From: Nitrospira sp.
GTDB taxonomy: Bacteria > Nitrospirota > Nitrospiria > Nitrospirales > Nitrospiraceae
Reading direction: 5' to 3'
DNA length: 8,613 nt
Assembly (NCBI GenBank): GCA_025935475.1
Contig: JAICVE010000101.1
Location: forward strand, 1-8,613
The position numbers and the translations under genes are program-made. Positions 1-6,177 of the stretch are shown here, piece after piece; within the stretch, counting starts at the first letter, position 1; each line of letters opens with the position of its first letter. Below the pieces are notes generated by a model. The model was given only the letters and a program-made list of their open reading frames with translations, was not told the origin of the DNA and did not search any database.

Positions 1-72
1 CTGCGTTTGCGCGATCCGCGCGGCGACTCCTGGTTGATCGTTGGTAATCGGGATTGCGAGCAATGGTACACT
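1..72 (-). pseudogene. 5'-truncated glycosyltransferase fragment (second copy)
   Basis: On the minus strand, positions 69 to 10 encode the 20 residues VPLLAIPITNDQPGVAARIA. These are identical to residues 338-357 of the intact glycosyltransferase at 1035-2324, which is the nucleotide-sugar-binding region of GT1 enzymes. Over those 60 bases the copies differ at three sites (10, 16 and 40), all silent third positions, so this was a selected paralogue and not an assembly echo. The match stops abruptly near position 72-77. Upstream, the same frame gives an unrelated basic stretch (KRRLS) in place of the expected LEALGVG, and no start codon or ribosome site serves it. The first ~337 residues are therefore missing. 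The 3' part runs off the left edge (codons reading QTQ at 9-1), so whether the C-terminus is intact cannot be seen. Confidence 0.7.
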
Positions 73-186
73 GAGGCGTCGCTTGCAGCGCTTTGTTCGG
101 CCCAGACTCGGCCAGCAAGACCTCAGCAGCTGGTTCATGCGCGTCTGCCCCCCCGTTTTCCTAGACTGCTACGCCTCACAAGCGCG
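73..186. other. junction region with 8-bp inverted repeat and half attC-like sequence
   Basis: This stretch lies between the hydrolase stop and the glycosyltransferase fragment. An 8-bp inverted repeat, TGAGGCGT at 72-79 and ACGCCTCA at 171-178, brackets it, and the left arm sits on the point where glycosyltransferase homology ends. Read on the minus strand, 77-112 contains GCCGAACAAAGCGCTGCAAG. This resembles one end of a chromosomal-integron attC site, and in one frame it encodes PNKALQATP, a string often seen where genes run into such sites. The partner core site (GTTRRRY) is not visible, so it is at best a half site. A C-tract lies around 148-154. I see no hairpin followed by a T-run that would make a convincing terminator for the operon. 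Confidence 0.3.
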
Positions 187-1038
187 CTACCCCATAAACG
201 CGTGGACAATCTGATTAAACTTCGCTGGATTCTCCAACCACATAAAGTGGCTGCCACCTTCGGGCTCGTCGAAGATCTCGACCCGTGCCCCCGGGATCTG
301 CTGGCCAATCCATTCCTGCGACTTGGAGGCAAAGAAGCTCGCCCTGCCACCGACAACCAGGGTGGGAAGCGTGATCCGGGGAATCACATCCCGCCAGTCC
401 TGCGCGCAGTGATCCACTAACAAGCGCGCAGCATAGCGGCGTGGAAACTTGAGGTTTTCCGCGAGCACCCAGGCGCGCTGCTCCTGCGGGAAGGCAGCGG
501 TGAAGAAGGCATTCGTAATAAAGTTCTCAGTCGCCTTGACCCCCTCCGGGCCACTGAGTCCGGCGGCCATGTCATAGAGCGAGGTGGGATCGAAGAGGGT
601 GCCGGCAGGGGCTTTTTCCTCGTCCGTCCAGCCTGGCCCGGCGGTGGCTGTCGGCGCCTGGTCGATGAGGATTAGCTTTGACAGCCGGTCACTGCCGAAG
701 TGCTCCCAGTAACTCCAGATCACCGAGCAAGCCATGGAATGGCCGGCTAGGGTGACATCTCGGAGGTTGAGGGCCACTAAGGCATCGTGCGTATCGATGG
801 CTAGCCGGGCAATTCTGTAGCCGTGGGCGGGCTTGTCGGACTCCCCATGGCCGCGCATGTCCAGGGCGATCACCCGGTAGTACTGGCCCAGCCCGTCGAG
901 CTGGGGCTGATACATGACCGCCGTCTGGGACCAACCGGGGATCAGGACTAGCGGTTGCCCAGCGCCCGCCTCCCGGTAATGGAGCCTAACGCCGTCACTG
1001 GTCGTGACGTGACCTGCTTTTCTCGTCATCTCGGTCAT
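187..1038 (-). CDS. alpha/beta-fold hydrolase
   Basis: A 283-residue cytoplasmic alpha/beta hydrolase, full length for the family, with no signal peptide. Visible features are the oxyanion-hole loop (IPGWSQ, 33-38), the strand and turn LDMRGHGESDKP (59-70), the nucleophile elbow GHSMA (99-103, Ser101) and the C-terminal histidine in GGSHFMWLENP (His264). The usual catalytic aspartate after strand 7 (GxxD) is absent: the sequence there reads VVGGRASFF (228-236). The acid may come from elsewhere, for example Asp126. The ATG overlaps the glycosyltransferase stop as ATGA, and a strong GGGAGGGG site lies just upstream, supporting this start and translational coupling. It is the last gene of the leftward cluster. 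The substrate is unknown; an ester or lactone of the glycosylated product is a reasonable guess. Dehalogenase or C-C hydrolase activity cannot be excluded. Confidence 0.85.
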   Translation of the reverse strand: MTEMTRKAGHVTTSDGVRLHYREAGAGQPLVLIPGWSQTAVMYQPQLDGLGQYYRVIALDMRGHGESDKPAHGYRIARLAIDTHDALVALNLRDVTLAGHSMACSVIWSYWEHFGSDRLSKLILIDQAPTATAGPGWTDEEKAPAGTLFDPTSLYDMAAGLSGPEGVKATENFITNAFFTAAFPQEQRAWVLAENLKFPRRYAARLLVDHCAQDWRDVIPRITLPTLVVGGRASFFASKSQEWIGQQIPGARVEIFDEPEGGSHFMWLENPAKFNQIVHAFMG

Positions 1039-2324
1039 TGACGTCCCCTCCCTTCAGTCGGCTTTATGCGGAGACTGAAAGCTTCCTCGATGAGTCCTGC
1101 GGCCACCGCGAGACCGTCGGTGTAGGATATCGACTCACTTAAGTGCACCGCGTTTGCTCGAAGCGTGGAGTCTTCCACTGTCTGCATGATTAGGGCAGGG
1201 AGGTCGGAGGAGGAGAGGTTATCTTGCGAAAGAATCAACCCCACCTCTTTGTGTGCGATGCGCGCGGCGACTCCTGGTTGATCATTGGTAATCGGGATTG
1301 CGAGCAATGGTACACCGACCCCAAGAGCCTCCAGCACGGTGTTGAGTCCAGCATGAGTAATACACAACGAACTGCGCTTCAACAGTTCGATTTGCGGCGC
1401 GTACGCCACCGTGACAACGTTAGAACCCGTCTCGCCGATCCGTTCGGGAGTGAGTTGGTTGCCGATCGCCAGCACAAATTGTAGGTTTTTCAGTCTTCTC
1501 GCGCTCGCAGCGATTGCGCGGAATATTTCCGTGACTCCGTTCTGTAATGTACCCATGGAAACATAAACGATAGGCTCGCCTGTCAGCCGCTCCCATGGGA
1601 ACTCCACCGGTATGCGGCCAAAACCGTCATGCCACGGGCCGGAATAGTGGAATTGCGGCAGGTCTGGCGCGCGATCAAAGTCGAAATCCCTGGGAGTCTG
1701 CGTGACCCACAAACGAGGGGAAATAGTGGAATGCGGATTTTTCCAGTCGACGACGAGTCCTGACTTAGCCGCATACTCCCGGGCCATCGCCGTGGTCGGT
1801 TCCAATAGCACTCGAAATCGTTCCACATCCTCGCGATTTCTTGCTGTCTCATCCGATCCGGTTGGCCGTCTTCCGTAGAAGCACAGAGGAGAGCGGCCGG
1901 TGTAGTCGACATGAAGAGCATTTGAGACATGAACGTAGGGCATGCCAAGATGCTTCGGGATCAATTCTATGTACGGCTGATACTGGTCCAGAACAATGGC
2001 ATCCGCGCCGGCCTTGCGGAGTGTTTCCGGAAGAGATTGGAACAATGCCTCCGTATATCCCTTCATCATTTCGTTGACGGTGTAGCTGAGAGCTTCCGCT
2101 CCGGAAAGACGGCTCAATTGTTGGAGATACGTGCCGAGCGAACCTTGAGGATACGCATCCTCCGCACAGGGGACAAACGGCACCTGAGCAGCGTGAACAA
2201 ACGGCGCTGCGTCCGGCACCGAAAGGAAGACAACGGCATGGCCACGCCCCTGATATTTACGAGCCAGTGCTGTCATGGGATTGAGATGACCTGGCACGGG
2301 CAGACTAAGAAATGCAACTCGCAT
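1035..2324 (-). CDS. GT1/MGT-family UDP-sugar glycosyltransferase
   Basis: A 429-residue GT-B-fold glycosyltransferase related to macrolide, zeaxanthin and sterol glucosyltransferases, expected to move a sugar from a nucleotide donor to a small hydrophobic acceptor in the cytoplasm. The N-terminus MRVAFLSLPVPGHLNPM is typical, and His13 is the likely catalytic base, with Asp113 (VLDQYQ) a candidate partner. The linker HYSGPWHD (226-233) leads into the donor domain (VYVSMGTLQ, 253-261). The GT1 signature runs from VAYAPQIELL (306-315) through ITHAGLNTVLEALG (322-335) to PITNDQPGVAARI (344-356). His324, Asn328, Glu332 and Asp348-Gln349 sit where donor contacts are expected. The ATG has a GGAGG site six bases upstream. 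That site and the first 17 codons lie inside the preceding small ORF (52-bp overlap), while the 3' end overlaps the hydrolase by ATGA. A truncated paralogue lies at the left edge. The acceptor cannot be told from sequence. Confidence 0.9.
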   Translation of the reverse strand: MRVAFLSLPVPGHLNPMTALARKYQGRGHAVVFLSVPDAAPFVHAAQVPFVPCAEDAYPQGSLGTYLQQLSRLSGAEALSYTVNEMMKGYTEALFQSLPETLRKAGADAIVLDQYQPYIELIPKHLGMPYVHVSNALHVDYTGRSPLCFYGRRPTGSDETARNREDVERFRVLLEPTTAMAREYAAKSGLVVDWKNPHSTISPRLWVTQTPRDFDFDRAPDLPQFHYSGPWHDGFGRIPVEFPWERLTGEPIVYVSMGTLQNGVTEIFRAIAASARRLKNLQFVLAIGNQLTPERIGETGSNVVTVAYAPQIELLKRSSLCITHAGLNTVLEALGVGVPLLAIPITNDQPGVAARIAHKEVGLILSQDNLSSSDLPALIMQTVEDSTLRANAVHLSESISYTDGLAVAAGLIEEAFSLRIKPTEGRGRQ

Positions 2325-2584
2325 TTGAAACCTCCATCTCCATAGTAAAGCGCGCCGGGGGCTTTCACGTAGGACACCGAATTATGTCTCCTAACAGCGG
2401 TTTCAAAGCGCGCCGGGAGGGAATTCATTGTCAGAATATGTTGCGGTGATGCCGCTTTAAAGCCCTCGTTCGGACCACCGAAATATCGTTCGATGGCAGC
2501 GCCGTGCACAGATCCGTCGTTCTGAGCTGAACGCAGAGATAGATCAGCCACGGCGTCATCAAATGATTTGATGTTCTCGTCCAT
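2273..2584 (-). CDS. small hypothetical protein, unrecognised, overlapping the glycosyltransferase
   Basis: A 103-residue ORF that I do not recognise. It is supported by an AAGGAG ribosome site (minus strand, 2601-2596), 11 bases from the ATG at 2584. A TTG at 2590 lies 5 bases from the same site and could be the real start, adding two residues. The N-terminal half is acidic to neutral (MDENIKSFDDAVADLS). The middle has RYFGGPNEGFKAASPQH (33-49), which faintly recalls the lid region of carboxylesterases, though no catalytic motif follows. The C-terminus is cysteine-bearing (KCELHFLVCPCQ). The last 52 bases overlap the glycosyltransferase start in another frame, so the C-terminal residues are constrained by that gene and may not be meaningful. 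No membrane segment or signal peptide is seen. It could be a genuine small protein, a precursor peptide, or the degenerate start of a lost gene. Confidence 0.45.
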   Translation of the reverse strand: MDENIKSFDDAVADLSLRSAQNDGSVHGAAIERYFGGPNEGFKAASPQHILTMNSLPARFETAVRRHNSVSYVKAPGALYYGDGGFKCELHFLVCPCQVISIP

Positions 2585-2685
2585 ATTCAAAAGATCTCCT
2601 TACCTCAATTCACTGCCGACTTGTCGAGTTGCCGACCTCGATACTATGCAGATGCCGATAGTCCTCGATCCGTTCTGGCGCTGGT

Positions 2686-3732
2686 TCATCGCTGTAGCCG
2701 GATGGAACAAGTCACCGCCGTGTGTTGCCGTTCCAGGATTTGTTCCGCTTCTTGCGCAATCATCTGCACAATCGCCTGTGCCGGGCCGATCGTCGTCACG
2801 AGCGCTGCGCTCTCGCCCGCCGCCAGGCACATCTCTTCAAAGTCACCGGTTGTTTCTGGTGTCGGAAGGATGGCAGCAAACTTCGGCATCAAATATTCCC
2901 GGCCACCAAGCATCGTCCTGCCGATGGTCTGCGGAGGATCGGGCTGTGGAGGCGTCTTTGCGTCATTGCCTTCCCACTCGCGCACTACGCGGTTGCGTAT
3001 CACGCGCATCGGAGCATCGGGCCACTCGGGACCGAAAATACAAGTCCTCGCAATATCCTCTTCCGTAGCTTCGGTAATCCGGTGTTTGTATTCATCGTGT
3101 GCGTTTGATTCAACAGTCGCAACTAGCCGTGTTCCGACGCATACTCCGGCGGCGCCTAAACACAACGCCGCTGCCATACCTCGTCCATCTGCGATTCCGC
3201 CGGCCGCAATGACCGGCGCGGGAGTCACAGCATCCACCATACGTGGCAACAAGGTGAATAAACCTGTCGTGCCTCTATTATGCCCGCCCGCTTCGCCTCC
3301 TTGAGCAATGATGATATCCACGCCGGAGGCGATGGCCGCCTGTGCCGTTGCAATGGAACTGGTCTGCAGCCACACATCGCATCCCGCGCCTTTCAGCATT
3401 CGGACCCACTCGATGGGTGGCGGAGCCCAATGGAACACGACCGCCGGTACGCGCTCCTCTATGCACACTCTAAGGTGGGCCTCGGTAGCGAGCGGACCGA
3501 AAGCGATCGTTTCAATAATGAGGTTGACAGCGAAGGGATGGCTGGTCAGCGCTTGCGTCGCTCTGACCAGGTCCCGCAAAATTTCGGGCGGAGCCGCGCC
3601 AGCCGCCAACTGGCCGAATCCTCCGGAGTTTGAGACGGCCGCCGCCAGAGGGGGTAGGGCAATGAAGCCCATACCGGCGGAGACAAAAGGCAGCTCGATG
3701 CCATAACGGTCGGTAAGTTTTGTGCGAATCAT
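2686..3732 (-). CDS. nitronate monooxygenase / 2-nitropropane dioxygenase-family FMN enzyme
   Basis: A 348-residue TIM-barrel flavoprotein of the nitronate monooxygenase family (PF03060-type), which also contains enoyl reductases such as FabK. The N-terminal barrel shows FVSAGMGFIALPPLAAAVSN (16-35). The family motif AQGGEAGGH (143-151) carries His151, the usual catalytic base position. The phosphate-binding part reads AAGGIADGRGM (176-186) and VCVGTRLVAT (197-206). A C-terminal block, MPKFAAILPTPETTGDFEEM (282-301), is characteristic of one bacterial subgroup. The chosen ATG follows GAGGG with a four-base spacer and overlaps the TGA of the 33-residue ORF as ATGA. An upstream in-frame TTG at 3756 lacks a site. 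Expected to be cytoplasmic, binding FMN and oxidising alkyl nitronates with O2. Whether it really handles a nitro compound here, or acts as a C=C or acyl reductase, cannot be settled. No nitro-forming gene is in view. Confidence 0.85.
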   Translation of the reverse strand: MIRTKLTDRYGIELPFVSAGMGFIALPPLAAAVSNSGGFGQLAAGAAPPEILRDLVRATQALTSHPFAVNLIIETIAFGPLATEAHLRVCIEERVPAVVFHWAPPPIEWVRMLKGAGCDVWLQTSSIATAQAAIASGVDIIIAQGGEAGGHNRGTTGLFTLLPRMVDAVTPAPVIAAGGIADGRGMAAALCLGAAGVCVGTRLVATVESNAHDEYKHRITEATEEDIARTCIFGPEWPDAPMRVIRNRVVREWEGNDAKTPPQPDPPQTIGRTMLGGREYLMPKFAAILPTPETTGDFEEMCLAAGESAALVTTIGPAQAIVQMIAQEAEQILERQHTAVTCSIRLQR

Positions 3733-3830
3733 TGTACCCTCGCTTCGCGACGGCAATCATTGGTTGTGCCAGTGTATTTCTGTGCTCGCCTGAGAACACC
3801 GTCCCTAACATTTACTTGAATTACAGTCAT
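3729..3830 (-). CDS. 33-residue peptide ORF coupled to the flavoenzyme
   Basis: A 33-residue ORF beginning MTVIQVNVRDGVLRR and ending CRREARVQ. It fills the gap between the SDR and the nitronate monooxygenase. A strong GAGGAG site lies about seven bases before its ATG, and its TGA overlaps the next ATG as ATGA, the arrangement expected of a translated, coupled cistron. The product is basic, has one cysteine and no membrane segment. The stretch VLRRAQKYTGTTN loosely recalls the start of VapB-type antitoxins (DDLLRRAQELTG), but the ORF is far too short to be one and no toxin follows. It may be a functional micropeptide, a coupling leader for the flavoenzyme, or the remnant of a longer gene. The ribosome site and overlap are seen directly; the function is not known. 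Confidence 0.5.
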   Translation of the reverse strand: MTVIQVNVRDGVLRRAQKYTGTTNDCRREARVQ

Positions 3831-3858
3831 TGTCTTCTCCTCAGATTTTTGGGTCAGG

Positions 3859-4653
3859 TTACCATCTACCGGCATGCGCGCCCCCATCCAGATGCACAAC
3901 CTCACCGTTGATGAATTGCGCCGATTCGAGGTACAGCACCAGCTCCGTAACTTCCTCGGCCTCCCCCATGCGCCCGAGCGGGCTAAGCCCGCGCAAAAAA
4001 TCATGTGCCGACGGGGAGTGCATCGGAGTGTTGACGACCCCTGGAGCGATGGCATTGAAGCGTATCCCATCGCCGGCGTATTCGATGGCCAGTGCGCGGG
4101 TAACGCTCTCCAAGCCGCCTTTAGTCAGGCTGCATAGAGCTGTCGGCAGGCCCGCGACCGGCTGGTTCGCGATCGATGCTGTGATATTGATCACGTGTCC
4201 CGATTTCTGCGCCCGCATCTGGGCGACCGCAAACTGCGACACATGAAAAAAGCCGGCGAGGTTCGTCTCGATCACTGACCGAAAGTCTTCCACGGTGTAT
4301 TCTGTAAAAGGCTTCGGGATGAAAACACCGGCATTGTTGACCAGCAGATCAATCCGGCCAAACTTCCGTATTGCAGTGTCGACTGCCTGTTGGGCCACGT
4401 TTGGTTTCCCTATGTCGCCGCTGGCTAGTTGCACGTAATCGTTCTCTGGCAGAATGCTTGATGTTATATGCCGGGAATTGGCAATAACTCTGTACCCCTT
4501 CGCGAGCAACTTCTTTGCGAGGTCGAGCCCGATCCCGCGTGATGCGCCGGTGACAACCGCCACCTTGTACTGGTGACCTTGAGGATCGAGCGCAGCGCCC
4601 TCAGAAGTCGAGGATTTCGTAATCATCATTGTGTTCCTTTCGTTGCGAGCCAT
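3859..4653 (-). CDS. SDR-family oxidoreductase lacking the catalytic tyrosine
   Basis: A 264-residue classical-type short-chain dehydrogenase with a Rossmann fold. The cofactor motif is TGASRGIG (35-42), with NNAG at 106-109, Asn131 in TNLAG, and Ser160 in ITAS. The position of the catalytic Tyr in Yxxx-Lys is Cys174 (ALCSLTKGG, with Lys178); the codon is TGC, one base from a Tyr codon. The C-terminal VHLDGGAHAGRW closes the domain. As far as I recall, a known SDR subgroup with the neighbouring sequence SLTKGGL also lacks this Tyr, so it may be a subgroup trait and not a fresh lesion. The ATG at 4653 follows GGGAGG and was chosen over a GTG at 4686 that has no site. An ATG at 4629 with AAGGA is the other candidate. 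It starts 17 bases after the aldehyde dehydrogenase stop. NAD(P) binding is likely; ordinary dehydrogenase activity is doubtful. Confidence 0.85.
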   Translation of the reverse strand: MARNERNTMMITKSSTSEGAALDPQGHQYKVAVVTGASRGIGLDLAKKLLAKGYRVIANSRHITSSILPENDYVQLASGDIGKPNVAQQAVDTAIRKFGRIDLLVNNAGVFIPKPFTEYTVEDFRSVIETNLAGFFHVSQFAVAQMRAQKSGHVINITASIANQPVAGLPTALCSLTKGGLESVTRALAIEYAGDGIRFNAIAPGVVNTPMHSPSAHDFLRGLSPLGRMGEAEEVTELVLYLESAQFINGEVVHLDGGAHAGRW

Positions 4654-4670
4654 TGGGCCTCCCAGCCTAT

Positions 4671-6149
4671 TTAGAATTCGAGCCACTGCCTGAGCGCCTG
4701 CACTTTGTCCATCGTATAGGGAGGAAACAGGTGATCGATCGAGACGTCAGGAGGCGACACTAAAATTGATTTTGCGTGCGTTAGCGAGTCGAATCCGTGC
4801 TTTCCGTAGGAGGAGCCCATGCCGGATGCGCCAACGCCTCCGAACGGCATCGTAACGATAAAGACGTGGACGTTGGATTGGTTGACGGCTCCGCCGCCGA
4901 ACGAGAGGCTCGATATGAACCGGTCAATAGCGATCTGGTTCTGGCTGAAGATGAAGCCGGCAAGCGGCCTGGGCCGGCCCTTGATCGTCGCAAGCGCGTC
5001 GCTGAAGTTGGAGTAGCGCAGGATCGGCAGAATCGGACCGAAAATCTCGTCCTGCATGATCTTGTCCGACCAGGCGACTGGATAGAGAATCGTGGGATCG
5101 AAATAACGCGCCTTTTCGTCGTAGTTACCGCCCGTAACTATCTTTTCTGGATCAATGAGTGAAGCTAGCCTCTTCACTTCCCGAGCGTTGATGATCCGCG
5201 AATAGTCGGGATTCTCCTTTGGCCGGTCACCGTAGAGTTCGACAACCGCTTTCTTGCACTCGGCCACAAACTCGTCCGCAACCAATTCATGAACGTACGC
5301 ATAGCCAGGTGAGGTACACCATTGCCCACCCCATGCCGTAGCTCCCCAGACAAGCTTCCTGGCCGCATCGTGGAGGTTCGCCGTCTCGTCAACAATGGCC
5401 GGGTTCTGGCCTCCCAGTTCGAGTAAGACTGGGGTAAGATGCTCCGCCGCCGCACGCATCACGATCTTGCCCACCCGCGTGCTCCCCGTGAAGAAGATGA
5501 AATCAAAGGGAAGCCGTAACAGTTCCGTAGTCTCTTCACGGCTGCCGGAAACGGCTGCCAGGGCTTCCGGCTCGAAGTACCTCGGAATTAGTGTCAGAAG
5601 CAGTGTTGCTGTAGCGGGCGCCTCGGACACCTTCAGGATGCACGTGTTGCCGGCTGCTAGCGCGGTAATTGCCGGGCCCAGTAGAGATATTAACGGTCCA
5701 TTAAACGGACCCACGATTAATGTGACGCCGTACGGCTCGCGATACACGATTCCTTTGTGCCCTGACTTCGCGAGAAACAGCGGCACGGGCGCCTCGACTG
5801 GCTGCATCCAGGATCTCAGCTCGGCTTTCGTCACCTCAATGGTGCCCAGGGGCGCAGCTACTTCAAAGATCTTCTCCGACAATGCAGTTTTGAAGTCGCT
5901 GCCGACCGCTTCGGAAAGTGCGTCCATGTTCTCGGATAGCATTCGCGAAAGCCGGTCGAGTTGATCGATACGCCATTCATACGACTTCGTAATGTTTGTG
6001 TTGAAGTATGCCTTCTGTCGATCGAATAGATCGCTGAAGCGATTTGTTGTTGCTTTCATGTCAACCACGTGATGAATCCCTTCAGGTCCATCAGCACCCA
6101 TGTCGGGAACATCTAGAACAGCTTTGGATTGTTGATCGTTCAGTTGCAT
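4671..6149 (-). CDS. aldehyde dehydrogenase family protein (class 3 / coniferyl-aldehyde-like)
   Basis: A 492-residue NAD(P)-dependent aldehyde dehydrogenase, expected to oxidise an aldehyde to the acid in the cytoplasm. The catalytic cysteine is Cys278 in GGQWCTSPGY and the general base is Glu244 in LLELGGQNPAIVD. The cofactor loop is FFTGSTRVGK (219-228), and EIFGPILPI (368-376) is the conserved C-terminal motif. The Asn of the usual PWNYP oxyanion motif is kept as Asn150, but in the altered setting GPFNGPL. The spacing and the PFGGVGASGMG segment (435-445) resemble class 3 enzymes that act on aromatic or fatty aldehydes. The ATG at 6149 lies seven bases from AAGGAG; an ATG two codons earlier (6155) is almost on top of the site and less likely. 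It follows the first SDR by 28 bases. The substrate is unknown; the order suggests it takes the aldehyde made by that SDR. Confidence 0.9.
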   Translation of the reverse strand: MQLNDQQSKAVLDVPDMGADGPEGIHHVVDMKATTNRFSDLFDRQKAYFNTNITKSYEWRIDQLDRLSRMLSENMDALSEAVGSDFKTALSEKIFEVAAPLGTIEVTKAELRSWMQPVEAPVPLFLAKSGHKGIVYREPYGVTLIVGPFNGPLISLLGPAITALAAGNTCILKVSEAPATATLLLTLIPRYFEPEALAAVSGSREETTELLRLPFDFIFFTGSTRVGKIVMRAAAEHLTPVLLELGGQNPAIVDETANLHDAARKLVWGATAWGGQWCTSPGYAYVHELVADEFVAECKKAVVELYGDRPKENPDYSRIINAREVKRLASLIDPEKIVTGGNYDEKARYFDPTILYPVAWSDKIMQDEIFGPILPILRYSNFSDALATIKGRPRPLAGFIFSQNQIAIDRFISSLSFGGGAVNQSNVHVFIVTMPFGGVGASGMGSSYGKHGFDSLTHAKSILVSPPDVSIDHLFPPYTMDKVQALRQWLEF

Positions 6150-6177
6150 TGTCATTCTCCTTCTTTGTCGTTATGCG

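Noticed and set aside
1929..2345. A 138-codon plus-strand ORF opposite the glycosyltransferase.
   Set aside because: It is an antisense shadow of a clearly real gene, with arginine-rich, low-quality composition and no ribosome site.
2600..2689. A 29-residue ORF (MNQRQNGS...) whose ATG overlaps the flavoenzyme stop as ATGA.
   Set aside because: No ribosome site precedes it and the peptide looks random. The overlap alone is weak evidence, so I left it out.
2621..3304. A 227-codon plus-strand ORF opposite the flavoenzyme.
   Set aside because: It mirrors a conserved minus-strand gene and shows no domain of its own. Long antisense frames are expected in GC-rich genes.
3729..4070. A 113-codon reading of the 33-residue frame extended into the SDR gene.
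   Set aside because: The upstream part is an out-of-frame shadow of the SDR. The ribosome site points to the ATG at 3830.
5395..5964. A 189-codon plus-strand ORF opposite the aldehyde dehydrogenase.
   Set aside because: It is the antisense of catalytic-domain codons, Ser/Arg-rich, and has no start context.
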